This document shows, in pieces, positions 18,140 to 27,179 of a DNA stretch of 64,000 bases. A model generated the notes under the pieces. It saw only the letters and a list, made by a program, of their open reading frames with translations, was not told the origin of the DNA and made no database searches. Each line of letters begins with the position of its first letter. The first letter of the stretch is position 1. Origin of the DNA: Rhizobium rosettiformans (GTDB lineage: Bacteria; Pseudomonadota; Alphaproteobacteria; Rhizobiales; Rhizobiaceae); contig NZ_CP032405.1 of assembly GCF_016806065.1 (NCBI RefSeq), positions 2,508,001-2,572,000 of the forward strand, read 5' to 3'. Position numbers and translations under genes: made by a program.

Positions 18140-18510
18140 GCCTTTGCGTCGCGCTTGCCGCAACCGTTCTGACCATCCCGACCACGAGTTTTTCACTCTC
18201 CTGGGAGCATTCGGTCGAAAAGGTGGAATGGCGTGAAGAGTGGGCGGTGACGTCTTCCGGGCTTCAGCTGACACAGGCAAACGTCAAGGGATCCGGCGCC
18301 GGCATGGAGCCGGGCGAGGGGGCGGTGCTTGAAGACGGCTGGTGGCGCTGGAAACCGACGCTGCCGCCGGTTTCCGAGATACGCCTCGCCGCTTCTGGAG
18401 AAACACCGGGTGGTTGGGAACTCTGCCACGAGGGTGGATGCCTGACATTGGGCGGACAGGCCGGCGAGGACAGCGTGATATCCCCCTGCACGCCGGCTTC
18501 CGTCCCCTGA
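18136..18510 (+). CDS. DUF1850 domain-containing protein
   Basis: 124 residues starting in the ATGA overlap with the TRAP permease stop. The family core is visible: FSLSWEHSVEKVEWREEW near the start, then LQLTQANVKGSGAGMEPGEGAV and WELCHEGGCLTL with two cysteines. DUF1850 proteins nearly always follow TAXI-TRAP transporters, so it is thought to be an accessory or assembly factor; the mechanism is unknown. A hydrophobic N-terminus (LCVALAATVLTI) suggests export or membrane attachment. Confidence 0.82.
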   Translation: MSLCVALAATVLTIPTTSFSLSWEHSVEKVEWREEWAVTSSGLQLTQANVKGSGAGMEPGEGAVLEDGWWRWKPTLPPVSEIRLAASGETPGGWELCHEGGCLTLGGQAGEDSVISPCTPASVP

Positions 18511-18554
18511 TAAGGGTTGCGTCAAAATGAGGTTTGCAAGGGGGCGTCGGAAGC

Positions 18555-18920
18555 TCAGGCGCTCAACCGTCCCACAGCGTCGACAAGTTTGGCCGCTTCG
18601 ACAGGCTTGACGATCCAGCCGTGGCGCCGGCTTTGCGGGCGCGTTTGCGCTTCTGAGGTTCGTTTTCGGTCGTTGGCGCAAGGATGGGGATGGCTCTGTA
18701 GCGATCGCTGTTGCGAATTCGCTCGATGAGCCCGAACCGGTCAAGCCTTGGCATTTGATGTCGGTGATAACAAGGTCAGGCGCGCTGCCTTCCAGCACTT
18801 CCAGGCCCTCGATGCCATCTTCCGCCTGCAGCGTCTCATAACCAGCGCTTTCCAGCATCTGGGTGACCATGGACAAGATGTGGTTTTGGAATCATCAACT
18901 GCCAGAATTCTCTTTACCGG
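18555..18920 (-). pseudogene. Decayed CheY-like chemotaxis response regulator (three frameshifts)
   Basis: Joining frames gives a complete receiver domain: VKRILAVDDSKT, then SMVTQMLESAGYETLQAEDG and GSAPDLVITDI, then MPRLDRFGLIERIRNSDRY with ILAPTTENEPQKRKRARKAGAT, then WIVKPVEAAKLVDAVGRLSA and a stop at 18555-18557. The breaks are a 2-base insertion near 18880, a 1-base loss near 18755 (right after the phospho-acceptor Asp) and a 1-base loss near 18609. No in-frame start codon precedes VKRIL. LDG has become LDR. The net shift is zero, but intermediate frames are lost. It resembles the single-domain CheY proteins of rhizobia. Sequencing error is possible but three separate indels in one short gene favour decay. 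Confidence 0.85.
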
Positions 18921-19144
18921 AGATTGCCTCGCTTCCTACGTCTGTCGGGCGAGTCACACCGGATGATCAATCAGTTACGATGAAAATGATTAGGTGTAAC
19001 TGATAAAGAGCCAATGCATGCAAGTCTGTTCCTGGTCTGAGCTCGACGTTGCAAATTTCCTTCATGCTCATATCCTTGCCCCGCAAGAATGGTCGATAAT
19101 GCGAGCCAGTTGCCGGTAGCTCACCGGGTCGGATTCCTCTATAT

Positions 19145-19157
19145 ATTGCGGCGCAAT
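19145..19157. promoter_or_regulatory. Dyad in the promoter/leader of the GntP-like permease gene
   Basis: ATTGCG-G-CGCAAT is a 6-bp inverted repeat around one central base. It overlaps a TATATT -10-like element (19142-19147) and ends 14 bases before the ATG at 19172. A repressor operator is plausible; no regulator gene is adjacent. Confidence 0.4.
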
Positions 19158-19171
19158 AAAGAGGGGCCCCC

Positions 19172-20530
19172 ATGTCTGTCCTGATCATCCTGCTTGCCCT
19201 GACGCTGCTCATTGCCGGGGCCTGGGCTGGCGCATCCGTCCTGGCACTTGCGCCGCTGCTTGCCGTGGTTGCCGCCTTGCTGTCCGGAGATCCGGCGCTG
19301 GCCAGCTATACCCAAGTCTTCATGAAGGGAGCGGGAGGGTTCGTCATCTCCTTCTTCCCGCTCTTTCTGCTGGGAGCCATGTTCGGGCGAGTTATGGAGA
19401 TGTCCGGGGCCGCAGACACCCTGGCAAGGGCGATTGCCGACCTGGTGGGCCGCAAGAACGCGATACCTGCCGTGGTGCTTGCTTGCGCCGTTTTGACCTA
19501 TGGTGGCGTCTCGTTGTTCGTCGTGGCCTTCACTGCCTGGCCGCTGGCCCGTGCTCTCTTCATTCAGACCGCTCTTCCAGCCCGGCTGATCCCGGCGACC
19601 ATTGCGCTCGGTGCCTTCACCTTCACCATGACGGCACTTCCCGGAACGCCGTCGATCCAGAACGCCATTCCGATGACGACCTTCGCCACGACGCCTTTTG
19701 CTGCCCCGGGTCTCGGCCTGATTGCTGGCGGCATCATGCTTGGTCTTGGACTACTCTGGCTTCGGACAAGAACCGCACGTCTGGCCGGAGAGCCGCCACC
19801 TGTTCGAAACGGTGCCCCGTCGGAGACAGTTGCGCTGCCCCTGTGGCGGGCGGCCCTCCCGATTGCATCGGTGGCGCCGATGACGCTGCTGATGGATCAG
19901 TTCATTCTGCCGGGTCTCGATACCAGCTATCTGGCAGACCCGGTTTACGGCGCAACGGAGCTGGCAAGGGTCAAGGGGCTCTGGTCCGTCATCGCGGCCC
20001 TGACCTTCGGCCTGGTCCTCGCCCTTGTCGTCAGCCCACCACCGAAGATCCTCGAAACGACTGGGGCGGGCGCAGAAAGCTCGCTCCTTCCACTGTTCAA
20101 TACGGCAAGCCTCGTCGGCTTCGGCGCCGTGATTGCCATCCTCCCGGGCTTCGAAGTCTTGCGGTCGGCGATCGATGGCCTGTCGGGCGGCAATGTCGTG
20201 ATATCGGCAGCCCTCTCCTCGGGGCTTCTCTCCGGGATTACGGGCTCGGCCTCTGGCGGAATGTCGATTGCGCTGGATGTGCTGGGTCCGACGCTCGTTG
20301 CGCAGGCGGCAAGCCAGAACGTGGATCCCGCTCTCTTGCACAGGGTGATCGCTGTTGCGACGGGAGGGCTCGATACCTTGCCGCACAACGGCGCCGTCAT
20401 CACCCTGCTCGGGATCTGTGGCATGACCCACCGTCAGGCTTACGGCGACATCTTCGTCGTCGCAGTCCTGGTGCCGCTGGTTGCCTGTGCGGCGATCGTC
20501 GCATTGGGGATCGGCTTCGGAAGCTTCTGA
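19172..20530 (+). CDS. GntP-family-like permease
   Basis: 452 residues with about 12 hydrophobic segments. Features shared with GntP/citrate-type carriers are FFPLFLLGAMFGRVMEMSG, AVLTYGGVSLFVVAFTAWPLA, FTMTALPGTPSIQNAIPMTTF and HRVIAVATGGLDTLPHNGAVI. These proteins carry gluconate, glycerate or other small organic acids with protons; the substrate here is unknown. AGAGGGG lies upstream of the ATG. It stands alone between the broken cheY and a pirin gene. Confidence 0.85.
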   Translation: MSVLIILLALTLLIAGAWAGASVLALAPLLAVVAALLSGDPALASYTQVFMKGAGGFVISFFPLFLLGAMFGRVMEMSGAADTLARAIADLVGRKNAIPAVVLACAVLTYGGVSLFVVAFTAWPLARALFIQTALPARLIPATIALGAFTFTMTALPGTPSIQNAIPMTTFATTPFAAPGLGLIAGGIMLGLGLLWLRTRTARLAGEPPPVRNGAPSETVALPLWRAALPIASVAPMTLLMDQFILPGLDTSYLADPVYGATELARVKGLWSVIAALTFGLVLALVVSPPPKILETTGAGAESSLLPLFNTASLVGFGAVIAILPGFEVLRSAIDGLSGGNVVISAALSSGLLSGITGSASGGMSIALDVLGPTLVAQAASQNVDPALLHRVIAVATGGLDTLPHNGAVITLLGICGMTHRQAYGDIFVVAVLVPLVACAAIVALGIGFGSF

Positions 20531-20685
20531 ATTTCGATGGCTATCGGATGCAGAGGCCGATCACGCCTCTTTCCGTTCTCGTGACCATCGAAAAAAAAGC
20601 CCTCGGTGGTCGCTCGGTAGCGCCCTATGATGGGAGCATCACCCTACGAGAGCGGCGCGTTCTGAACGTAAACGAAGAGGTTTTC

Positions 20686-21612
20686 ATGTCCTTCTTTCCC
20701 GGCAACGACCCCGTACCCGGCGACGCCTTTGCCTGTGACGCCATTGAACATCTGATCATTCCCCGTTCCAGCGACATCGGCGGTTTTGCGGTGCGGCGCG
20801 CGCTCCCCTCTGTCCGGCGCCGTCTCGTCGGGCCCTTCATCTTCTTCGACCGCATGGGGCCTGCCGTTCTGAAGGCGGGCGAAGCCATGGATGTGCGTCC
20901 GCATCCGCATATCGGACTCTCGACCGTCACCTATCTCTTCGACGGCGAGATCAAGCATCGCGACAGCCTCGGCACGGAGCTGGTGATCGCTCCGGGCGAC
21001 ATCAACCTGATGACCGCGGGCTCCGGCATCGTCCATTCCGAGCGCACGCCGGAAAACTTGCGTGGTCATCCACTCTCGATGTCGGGGCTGCAGACCTGGA
21101 TCGCGCTCCCGGATCATCTGGAGGAGATCGACCCGGCCTTCGCCCATACGGCAAAGGGCGAGCTGCCGACCTTCAATGATCGCGGCGCTTCCGGACGCGT
21201 TGTGATCGGATCGATGAGCGGATTGCGTTCACCGGTCACGACGTTCTCCGAGACCCTCTATGTCGACCTCGCTCTCGAGCCCGGAGCCCGCTTCCCCTTC
21301 GATGCCGGCCAGGAAGAGCGCGCGCTCTACATTCTCTCGGGCGAGATCGAGATCGCCGGCGATCGCTTTGCCCAGGACCAGTTGCTCGTCTTCCGCCCCG
21401 GCGACGAGATCACCCTGATCGGCTGCGCGACAGGCTGTCACGTCATGCTCTTCGGTGGCGCTGCCATGGAAACCCGGAAACATATCTGGTGGAACTTTGT
21501 ATCGTCGTCCAAGGAGCGCATCGAACAGGCCAAGGAAGAGTGGAGAACCGGCCGTTTTGACATCGTTCCCGGTGACGAAGACGAGTTCGTACCTTTGCCG
21601 GAGGGCCGTTGA
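20686..21612 (+). CDS. Pirin family protein
   Basis: 308 residues, a two-domain cupin. Metal ligands of pirin are present: the His pair in VRPHPHIGLSTV and the His and Glu in SGIVHSERTPE. DRMGPA and QTWIALP are further conserved segments. Bacterial pirins include quercetin dioxygenases and redox-linked regulators, so function is open. The ATG at 20686 follows GAAGAGG; the frame is open for a long way upstream through the permease gene, but that part has no pirin similarity and is a high-GC shadow. Confidence 0.92.
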   Translation: MSFFPGNDPVPGDAFACDAIEHLIIPRSSDIGGFAVRRALPSVRRRLVGPFIFFDRMGPAVLKAGEAMDVRPHPHIGLSTVTYLFDGEIKHRDSLGTELVIAPGDINLMTAGSGIVHSERTPENLRGHPLSMSGLQTWIALPDHLEEIDPAFAHTAKGELPTFNDRGASGRVVIGSMSGLRSPVTTFSETLYVDLALEPGARFPFDAGQEERALYILSGEIEIAGDRFAQDQLLVFRPGDEITLIGCATGCHVMLFGGAAMETRKHIWWNFVSSSKERIEQAKEEWRTGRFDIVPGDEDEFVPLPEGR

Positions 21613-21701
21613 CCGCTATATAAGCGCTTGATGACGTGGAATTGCCCTGATCGTCGGGGGATGGTATCGCGCATCCAAACAGACTGAAGAGGCATCAGCC
21701 C

Positions 21702-23621
21702 GTGACATCCCTGCCCGATACCCCGCTCCTGGACAAGGTCAATCTCCCGAAAGACTTGAAGGCCATTGAGGATCGCGACCTGCCGCAGCTGGCGCGCGAG
21801 GTCCGCGACGAGATGATCGATGCGGTGTCGAAAACGGGAGGGCATCTGGGCGCGGGCCTCGGCGTGGTCGAGCTGACGATCGCGATCCACAAGGTCTTCG
21901 AGACGCCGGATGACCGGTTGATCTTCGACGTTGGTCACCAGTGTTATCCGCACAAGATCCTGACCGGCCGCCGTGACCGCATCCGCACGCTGCGCCAGGA
22001 AGACGGCCTCTCCGGCTTCACCAAGCGCGCCGAGAGCGAATACGATCCCTTCGGTGCTGCCCATTCCTCGACCTCAATCTCTGCCGGTCTCGGCATGGCC
22101 GTTGCCGCGGAGTTGTCCAAGACCGACCGCAAGGTGATCGCCGTGATCGGCGATGGCGCCATGTCCGCCGGCATGGCCTATGAGGCACTGAACAATGCCG
22201 GCGCCCTCGATGCGCGCCTGATCGTCATCCTCAACGACAACGACATGTCGATCGCTCCGCCGACGGGCGCGATGAGCGCCTATCTCGCGCGCCTCGCCTC
22301 CGGTCGCAGCTATATGGGCTTCCGCGAGTTCGGCAAGAAGCTGACCGCCTATCTCGGCAAGACCGTCGACCGCGCGATCACCCGCGCCGTCGAGCATGCC
22401 CGAGGTTATGTCACCGGCGGCACGATGTTCGAGGAGCTCGGCTTTTATCATATCGGCCCGATCGACGGTCACTCCTTCGATCACCTTCTGCCGGTGTTGC
22501 GCAATGTCCGTGACAATGCCAAGGGCCCGGTGCTGATCCATGTCGTGACCCAGAAGGGCAAAGGCTATGCGCCGGCCGAAGCTGCTGCCGACAAGTATCA
22601 CGGCGTCAACAAGTTCGATGTCATCACCGGCACCCAGGCCAAGGCCAAGCCGAATGCGCCGGCTTATACCTCCGTATTCGCCGACGCGCTGGTCGAGGAA
22701 GCTCGCCACGATGAAAAGATCGTCGGCATCACCGCCGCCATGCCCTCTGGCACCGGCCTCGACAAGCTGCAGTCGCTCTTCCCCGAGCGCACCTTCGATG
22801 TCGGCATTGCCGAACAGCATGCGGTAACCTTTGCAGCCGGTCTCGCCGCCGAAGGCTTCAAGCCCTTCTGCGCGCTCTATTCCACCTTCCTGCAGCGCGG
22901 CTACGACCAGGTCGTGCATGACGTTGGCATCCAGGGTCTGCCGGTCCGCTTCCCCATCGACCGCGCCGGTTTCGTCGGCGCCGACGGCCCGACCCATGCC
23001 GGCTCCTTCGACACCGGCTTCCTTGCAGCACTGCCTGGCTTCGTCGTCATGGCCGCTGCCGACGAGGCAGAACTGAAGCATATGGTCCGCACGGCTGCTG
23101 CCTACGACGAAGGCCCGATCTCCTTCCGCTATCCGCGCGGCGAAGGTGTCGGCGTTGCCATGCCGGAGCGTGGCGAGATCCTTGAAATCGGCCGCGGCCG
23201 CATCGTCAAGCAGGGCTCCAAGGTCGCGCTCCTCTCCTTCGGAACGCGTCTCGCCGACTGTCTGCTGGCCGCCGAAGACCTCGATGCTGCCGGCCTATCG
23301 ACCACGGTCGCCGACGCCCGCTTCGCCAAGCCCCTCGATCACGACCTGATCCGCCAGCTTGCCCGCCACCACCAGGTGGTCGTGACAGTCGAGGAAGGCG
23401 CCGTCGGCGGCTTCGGCAGCCATGTCATGCATTTCCTCGTCAACGAGGGCCTGCTCGATAACGGCCTGAAGGTCCGCTCGCTCGTGCTGCCCGACGTCTG
23501 GATGGATCAGGCCAAGCCGGAGGTGATGTATGCCCGAGCCGGACTGGATGCTGCGGGTATTCTGAAGACGGTGTTTGCAGCACTTGGGCAGGACGTGCCG
23601 GGTGTGATTGCGGCAGGTTGA
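21702..23621 (+). CDS. dxs: 1-deoxy-D-xylulose-5-phosphate synthase
   Basis: 639 residues, full length. It condenses pyruvate and glyceraldehyde 3-phosphate using thiamine diphosphate, the first step of the MEP isoprenoid pathway. Motifs include [21 protein letters not shown] (by its ends GGHLGAG and HKVF), the ThDP-magnesium motif [18 protein letters not shown], and the second-domain [21 protein letters not shown] with the catalytic Glu. The start is a GTG with GAAGAGG about 9 bases upstream. In related rhizobia dxs sits between xseB and tlyA; here it is alone, next to a toxin-antitoxin pair. ispH, the last MEP enzyme, lies at the right edge of the window. Confidence 0.96.
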   Translation: MTSLPDTPLLDKVNLPKDLKAIEDRDLPQLAREVRDEMIDAVSKTGGHLGAGLGVVELTIAIHKVFETPDDRLIFDVGHQCYPHKILTGRRDRIRTLRQEDGLSGFTKRAESEYDPFGAAHSSTSISAGLGMAVAAELSKTDRKVIAVIGDGAMSAGMAYEALNNAGALDARLIVILNDNDMSIAPPTGAMSAYLARLASGRSYMGFREFGKKLTAYLGKTVDRAITRAVEHARGYVTGGTMFEELGFYHIGPIDGHSFDHLLPVLRNVRDNAKGPVLIHVVTQKGKGYAPAEAAADKYHGVNKFDVITGTQAKAKPNAPAYTSVFADALVEEARHDEKIVGITAAMPSGTGLDKLQSLFPERTFDVGIAEQHAVTFAAGLAAEGFKPFCALYSTFLQRGYDQVVHDVGIQGLPVRFPIDRAGFVGADGPTHAGSFDTGFLAALPGFVVMAAADEAELKHMVRTAAAYDEGPISFRYPRGEGVGVAMPERGEILEIGRGRIVKQGSKVALLSFGTRLADCLLAAEDLDAAGLSTTVADARFAKPLDHDLIRQLARHHQVVVTVEEGAVGGFGSHVMHFLVNEGLLDNGLKVRSLVLPDVWMDQAKPEVMYARAGLDAAGILKTVFAALGQDVPGVIAAG

Positions 23622-23627
23622 GGTGGA

Positions 23628-23672
23628 TTGACAGGACGGCAAGCACGACGGATTATACGTAAAACCGTATAA
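23628..23672 (+). promoter_or_regulatory. Promoter with inverted repeat before the Xre antitoxin
   Basis: TTGACA (23628-23633) makes a consensus -35 just after the dxs stop. About 17-19 bases on, an AT-rich -10 region overlaps the dyad TTATACG (23653-23659) and CGTATAA (23666-23672). The layout suits autorepression by the adjacent Xre protein. Confidence 0.55.
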
Positions 23673-23688
23673 GTCTCGGAGTTGCCCG

Positions 23689-24000
23689 TTGGAGCGCCTG
23701 GAATACGACAATATCTTCGATGTCATAGCGGACAGTTCGACCGAAGCTGCGGATCTGCAGTTTCGCGCGGACCTGATGTTGACGCTTCGCAAGTTGCTTG
23801 AGGAAAGAAAGCTGCGGCAGGCTGAGATCGCAGAGGCGCTCGGAGTGTCCCAGCCGCGCGTCAGCGAACTGATGCGCGGCAAGATCGACCTTTTCTCCGC
23901 CGATAAGCTGATTGGTTTGCTCGCACGCCTCGACGTTCGGCTCAGGCCCTCGGTTGACGCAGCCGGCCGGGTCGTTTGCGAGGTCGTCCAAGCTGCCTAA
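23689..24000 (+). CDS. Xre-family antitoxin (HigA-like)
   Basis: 103 residues. An N-terminal stretch (NIFDVIADSSTEAADLQFRADLM) is followed by a helix-turn-helix: LRKLLEERKLRQAEIAEALG, VSQPRVSELMRGKIDLFSADKL. This is the form of Xre antitoxin normally paired with Gp49/HigB-type toxins. The start is a TTG with GGAG about 7 bases upstream. Its TAA stop (23998-24000) overlaps the TAG stop of a Gp49-like toxin gene on the opposite strand, a tail-to-tail arrangement that is unusual for this family. Confidence 0.83.
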   Translation: MERLEYDNIFDVIADSSTEAADLQFRADLMLTLRKLLEERKLRQAEIAEALGVSQPRVSELMRGKIDLFSADKLIGLLARLDVRLRPSVDAAGRVVCEVVQAA

Positions 24001-24389
24001 GGCTTTGCTTTCAACGTCTGCAACATGATCTTGTATCGCTCGGCGGCTGTTTTCATCGCATGTCGATCAACGCCGTTCGTCGTCTTCGTAAACGCGTGCA
24101 GTATGTAGACCGTCTCGGCAAACTTGGCGCAGTAAATGGCCCGATAGGCGTTCGGTGCATTCTCGATAAGCTCAATAGCACCGGGACCTACGGTTTCCGT
24201 CAGGTGCTTCCAGCGCGAAAACGGCGGTTCACCGCGCTGAACCGCCTGCAGATCGGCGCCGAACTGGCGCTGCATCTCTCTTGGTAGATCGAGAAAGGCG
24301 CGTTTGGCTGCTTCGTCGACAAAGACGAACTTCCTCATGCTTCGACCGTGCCAGACAATGAGGCAACGCTCTGGGTTGCATTTCCGCAT
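23997..24389 (-). CDS. Gp49/HigB-type (RelE superfamily) toxin
   Basis: 130 residues from the ATG at 24389, which has GGAGG 5 bases upstream; an internal ATG at 24338 would give a more usual 113 residues but has no ribosome site. The family core is present: FLDLPREMQRQFGADLQAVQRGEPP, then KHLTETVGPGAIEL, NAYRAIYCAKFAETVYILHAFTK and AAERYKIML (first block by its ends FLDLP and GEPP). Relatives are ribosome-dependent mRNA interferases. Partner antitoxin is convergent, not co-directional, so toxin and antitoxin need separate promoters. Confidence 0.8.
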   Translation of the reverse strand: MRKCNPERCLIVWHGRSMRKFVFVDEAAKRAFLDLPREMQRQFGADLQAVQRGEPPFSRWKHLTETVGPGAIELIENAPNAYRAIYCAKFAETVYILHAFTKTTNGVDRHAMKTAAERYKIMLQTLKAKP

Positions 24390-24493
24390 ATTCGCCTCCG
24401 GACTGCAAGCACACCCCTCTCTGGACTTCCACCAATCCCCCCGCTAGACCGGGCCTTCAATCGACGGGCGCTGAAACGCGCCTCGGAGGCCCC

Positions 24494-25678
24494 ATGCAGA
24501 CGGCACACACCACGGATATCGCAGCCGACATCGCGCCCGATTGGGCAGCGATCGCGGTTGTCATCCTTGGGGTCACTGCCTTTGCGGTGGGGCAGGGGCT
24601 CACCTATCCCCTGATCGCGCTGATCCTCGAAAGCCGCGGTGTCTCCTCCAGCATGGCGGGGCTCAACGCCTCGGTCTTTGCGCTGGGCCTCGCCTCATCG
24701 ACGCTTCTAATCGGGACGCTGACGCAGAAGATACGCGGCGACCGGTTGATCGTCGCCTCGCTGTGTGGCGTCTCCGCCTGCCTCGCCACCTTCTCGGCCT
24801 TCGATGAGCTCTGGATCTGGTTCGTCGCCCGCTTCCTGCTCGGATTCTGCACCAGCATCATCTACACCGTCTCCGAAGCCTGGCTGAACACCGCCTGTCC
24901 CGACCGCCTGCGCGGACGTGTCTCCGGGGCCTATAGCGCCGGCATGTGTGCAGGTTTTGCCGCAGGTCCGCTCGCCATCCCGCTCGTCGGCATCGAGGAC
25001 GGCTTCGCCTTCGCCCTGACGGCAGCTTACGTGGCACTCGTCGCCTTTGCCTCGGTCATGCTCGGTCGTTATGCCAAGACCAAGCCGGAAGCCTCGGAAG
25101 CCGGCGGCCTCCTGACCTTCGTCAAAATGGCGCCGGTTCTGACGCTGATGGTCGTCGCCTTCGGCTTTTCGGACATCGCGGCGATCTCGATGATCCCACT
25201 CTATTTCGTAGAACGCGGCTACAGCCAGAATTTCGCAGCCTTTGTCGTCACCATGGTGGCTTTGCCGACGGCGCTCGCCCAGCCCTTCGTCGGCTGGCTG
25301 CTGGATCGCCTGTCGCGACCGGTGATCGCCGTCTCCGGCTCGCTGATTGCCGCCATCGCCTTCCTCGCTCTGCCCTTCATGACGTCGCAGGTCGCTCTGC
25401 TGATCGCCATCTCAATCCTTGGTGCTGCGAGCTTCTCGCTCTACACCGCAGCGCTGACCCTGCTCGGCGAACGCTTTCGTGGCGGCCTGCTGGTCTCGGG
25501 CGCCGCCGTCTTCGCACTCGCTTACTCGATCGGGAGTGCCGCCGGCTCCGGCAGCACGGGGCTGACCATGGATCTGATCTCGGTCGATGCCGGTCCGGTC
25601 TTTGTCGGCCTGCTGATGCTCGTCTTTACCGGCTTTTTCGCCTTCAATCTCGTGCGCTTGCGCGCAGCAAAGCGCTGA
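24494..25678 (+). CDS. Major facilitator superfamily transporter (YcaD-like)
   Basis: 394 residues, 12 transmembrane segments. The first half has GVTAFAVGQGLTYPLIALIL and the RFLLGFCTSIIYTVSEAWLN segment typical of YcaD/YfkF-type carriers, with CPDRLRGRVSGAYSAGM in the loop after it. Substrate unknown. GGAGG lies 4 bases before the ATG. The following cysteine-cluster gene starts 4 bases after the stop, so they are probably co-transcribed. Confidence 0.88.
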   Translation: MQTAHTTDIAADIAPDWAAIAVVILGVTAFAVGQGLTYPLIALILESRGVSSSMAGLNASVFALGLASSTLLIGTLTQKIRGDRLIVASLCGVSACLATFSAFDELWIWFVARFLLGFCTSIIYTVSEAWLNTACPDRLRGRVSGAYSAGMCAGFAAGPLAIPLVGIEDGFAFALTAAYVALVAFASVMLGRYAKTKPEASEAGGLLTFVKMAPVLTLMVVAFGFSDIAAISMIPLYFVERGYSQNFAAFVVTMVALPTALAQPFVGWLLDRLSRPVIAVSGSLIAAIAFLALPFMTSQVALLIAISILGAASFSLYTAALTLLGERFRGGLLVSGAAVFALAYSIGSAAGSGSTGLTMDLISVDAGPVFVGLLMLVFTGFFAFNLVRLRAAKR

Positions 25679-25682
25679 AGCT

Positions 25683-26024
25683 ATGCTTGAGACATCCCCA
25701 CCCGAGATCTTCGATTGTCAATCCTGCGGTGCCTGTTGCGCCTATTCCGCCGATTGGCCACGCTTCTCCATGGAAAGCGATGAGGAGATCGCCGCCATTC
25801 CCGAAGCAATGATCGCCAAGGACGAGAGTGGCATGAAGTTCGAGAATGGACGCTGTGCAGCACTGACCGGCGAGGTCGGCAAACATGTCGGCTGCGCGGT
25901 CTATCTCGTGCGCCCGCATGTCTGTCGCACCTGCATGCCCGGCGATGAGGAATGCAAGATCGCCCGCGCAGAGTTCGGTTTCCCGATCGACGGCCTGCCG
26001 GAGCCCGATATCTACGAGGCCTGA
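25683..26024 (+). CDS. YkgJ family cysteine cluster protein
   Basis: 113 residues with eight cysteines. FDCQSCGACCAYSADWPRF near the N-terminus and CAVYLVRPHVCRTCMPGDEEC in the C-terminal half match the YkgJ/UPF0153 pattern of putative metal- or Fe-S-binding proteins. Biochemical role is unknown. It ends 5 bases from a convergent gene for a small exported protein. Confidence 0.87.
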   Translation: MLETSPPEIFDCQSCGACCAYSADWPRFSMESDEEIAAIPEAMIAKDESGMKFENGRCAALTGEVGKHVGCAVYLVRPHVCRTCMPGDEECKIARAEFGFPIDGLPEPDIYEA

Positions 26025-26029
26025 CCTTC

Positions 26030-26359
26030 TCAGGGGATGCTGATGACCACTTGGTCAGCCGGCAGTTCGCCACCGATTTCCGCCTTCTGACTCTTCTTGT
26101 CATAGACGCAGATCGAGCTGACCGTCGCATCGGCTCCGACAGCCTTGCCGGTGAGGATGGCGACGCCATAGCTCTCGGTGCCAAAGGGATCGACGACCAC
26201 CTTCGGCTGTTCGATCTTACCTTCCGCAAGCGCAGTGCATTTTGCCGCGACATCCTTGGCAAACGCGTCCCAAGCATCGCCGGACGAGGCGAGCGCCGGT
26301 GAGGAAAGGCTGATCAAGGCAAGTGCTGTAGCGGCGAGAAGCGGGCGGGAACGGAACAT
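26030..26359 (-). CDS. Small exported protein of unknown function
   Basis: 109 residues. A signal peptide (MFRSRPLLAATALALISLS, cleavage near ALA-SS) precedes a short mature domain with two cysteines (KCTALAEG, SSICVYDKK) and VVVDPFGTESYGVAILTGKA. I do not recognise a named family. GAGG 6 bases upstream supports the ATG at 26359. It lies divergent from superoxide dismutase and convergent with the YkgJ gene; a periplasmic role is inferred from the signal peptide only. Confidence 0.7.
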   Translation of the reverse strand: MFRSRPLLAATALALISLSSPALASSGDAWDAFAKDVAAKCTALAEGKIEQPKVVVDPFGTESYGVAILTGKAVGADATVSSICVYDKKSQKAEIGGELPADQVVISIP

Positions 26360-26552
26360 GGGAACCTCGGTTGGGTGCATTATGGCGCAGAGCGTCGGCC
26401 GGAACGCAAAGTCGCGCAAGTCCAAAAACGGAAGACATTTCTTTCTCTTGAAGTCCCGATTTTGGAAGAGCGAAGGTTGCCTGAGCGATGTTCCGCACCT
26501 ATGTTCCCGTCACCTGCCAAAACGCAATCCATTTGCCAAAAGGAGATCTCAC

Positions 26553-27155
26553 ATGGCCTTCGAATTGCCCGCCCTCCCGTATGCTTACGACTCGCTGGCA
26601 CCGTTCATGTCTGCTGAAACGCTCGAGTTTCACCACGACAAGCACCACCAGGCCTATGTGACCAACGGCAACAACCTCCTGAAGGATTCGGGCCTTGAAG
26701 GCCTGTCGCTCGAGGAAGTCGTCAAGCAGTCCTATGGCAAGAATGCCGGCCTCTTCAACAATGCCGGCCAGCACTACAACCACATCCACTTCTGGAACTG
26801 GATGAAGAAGGATGGCGGCGGCAACAAGCTTCCGGGCAAGCTGCAGGCTGCAGTCGACAGCGACCTTGGCGGCTATGACAAGTTCAAGGCCGATTTCGTT
26901 GCAGCCGGCACCACCCAGTTCGGCTCCGGCTGGGCCTGGCTCTCCGTCAAGGACGGCAAGCTCGAAATCTCCAAGACACCGAACGGCGAAAGCCCGCTGA
27001 TCCACGGCGCATCCCCGATCCTCGGCGTCGACGTCTGGGAACATTCCTACTACATCGACTACCGCAATGCCCGTCCGAAGTACCTCGAAGCCTTCGTCGA
27101 CAGCCTGATCAACTGGGATTACGTCCTGGAAATGTACGAAGCCGCGACGAAGTAA
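26553..27155 (+). CDS. sodB: Superoxide dismutase, Fe/Mn type
   Basis: 200 residues. Metal ligands are the His in LEFHHDKHHQAYV, the His in GQHYNHIHFWNWM, and the Asp and His in GVDVWEHSYYIDY. The GQHYNHIHFW pattern with Gln in the second helix leans towards the iron type, though rhizobial enzymes of this kind can be cambialistic. It removes superoxide in the cytoplasm. AGGAGA precedes the ATG. A strong terminator follows, so it is monocistronic. Confidence 0.95.
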   Translation: MAFELPALPYAYDSLAPFMSAETLEFHHDKHHQAYVTNGNNLLKDSGLEGLSLEEVVKQSYGKNAGLFNNAGQHYNHIHFWNWMKKDGGGNKLPGKLQAAVDSDLGGYDKFKADFVAAGTTQFGSGWAWLSVKDGKLEISKTPNGESPLIHGASPILGVDVWEHSYYIDYRNARPKYLEAFVDSLINWDYVLEMYEAATK

Positions 27156-27179
27156 TCGTCCAGCAAAATGCGCTTTTTG

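Noticed and set aside
18967..19071. Possible 34-codon minus-strand ORF between the cheY remnant and the permease gene
   Set aside because: A start with a fair ribosome site exists (near 19071), but there is no recognisable domain and it overlaps ordinary intergenic sequence.
19483..20685. Open frame extending the pirin gene upstream through the permease gene
   Set aside because: The extension has no pirin similarity, overlaps a conserved membrane protein in another frame and the ATG at 20686 has a good ribosome site.
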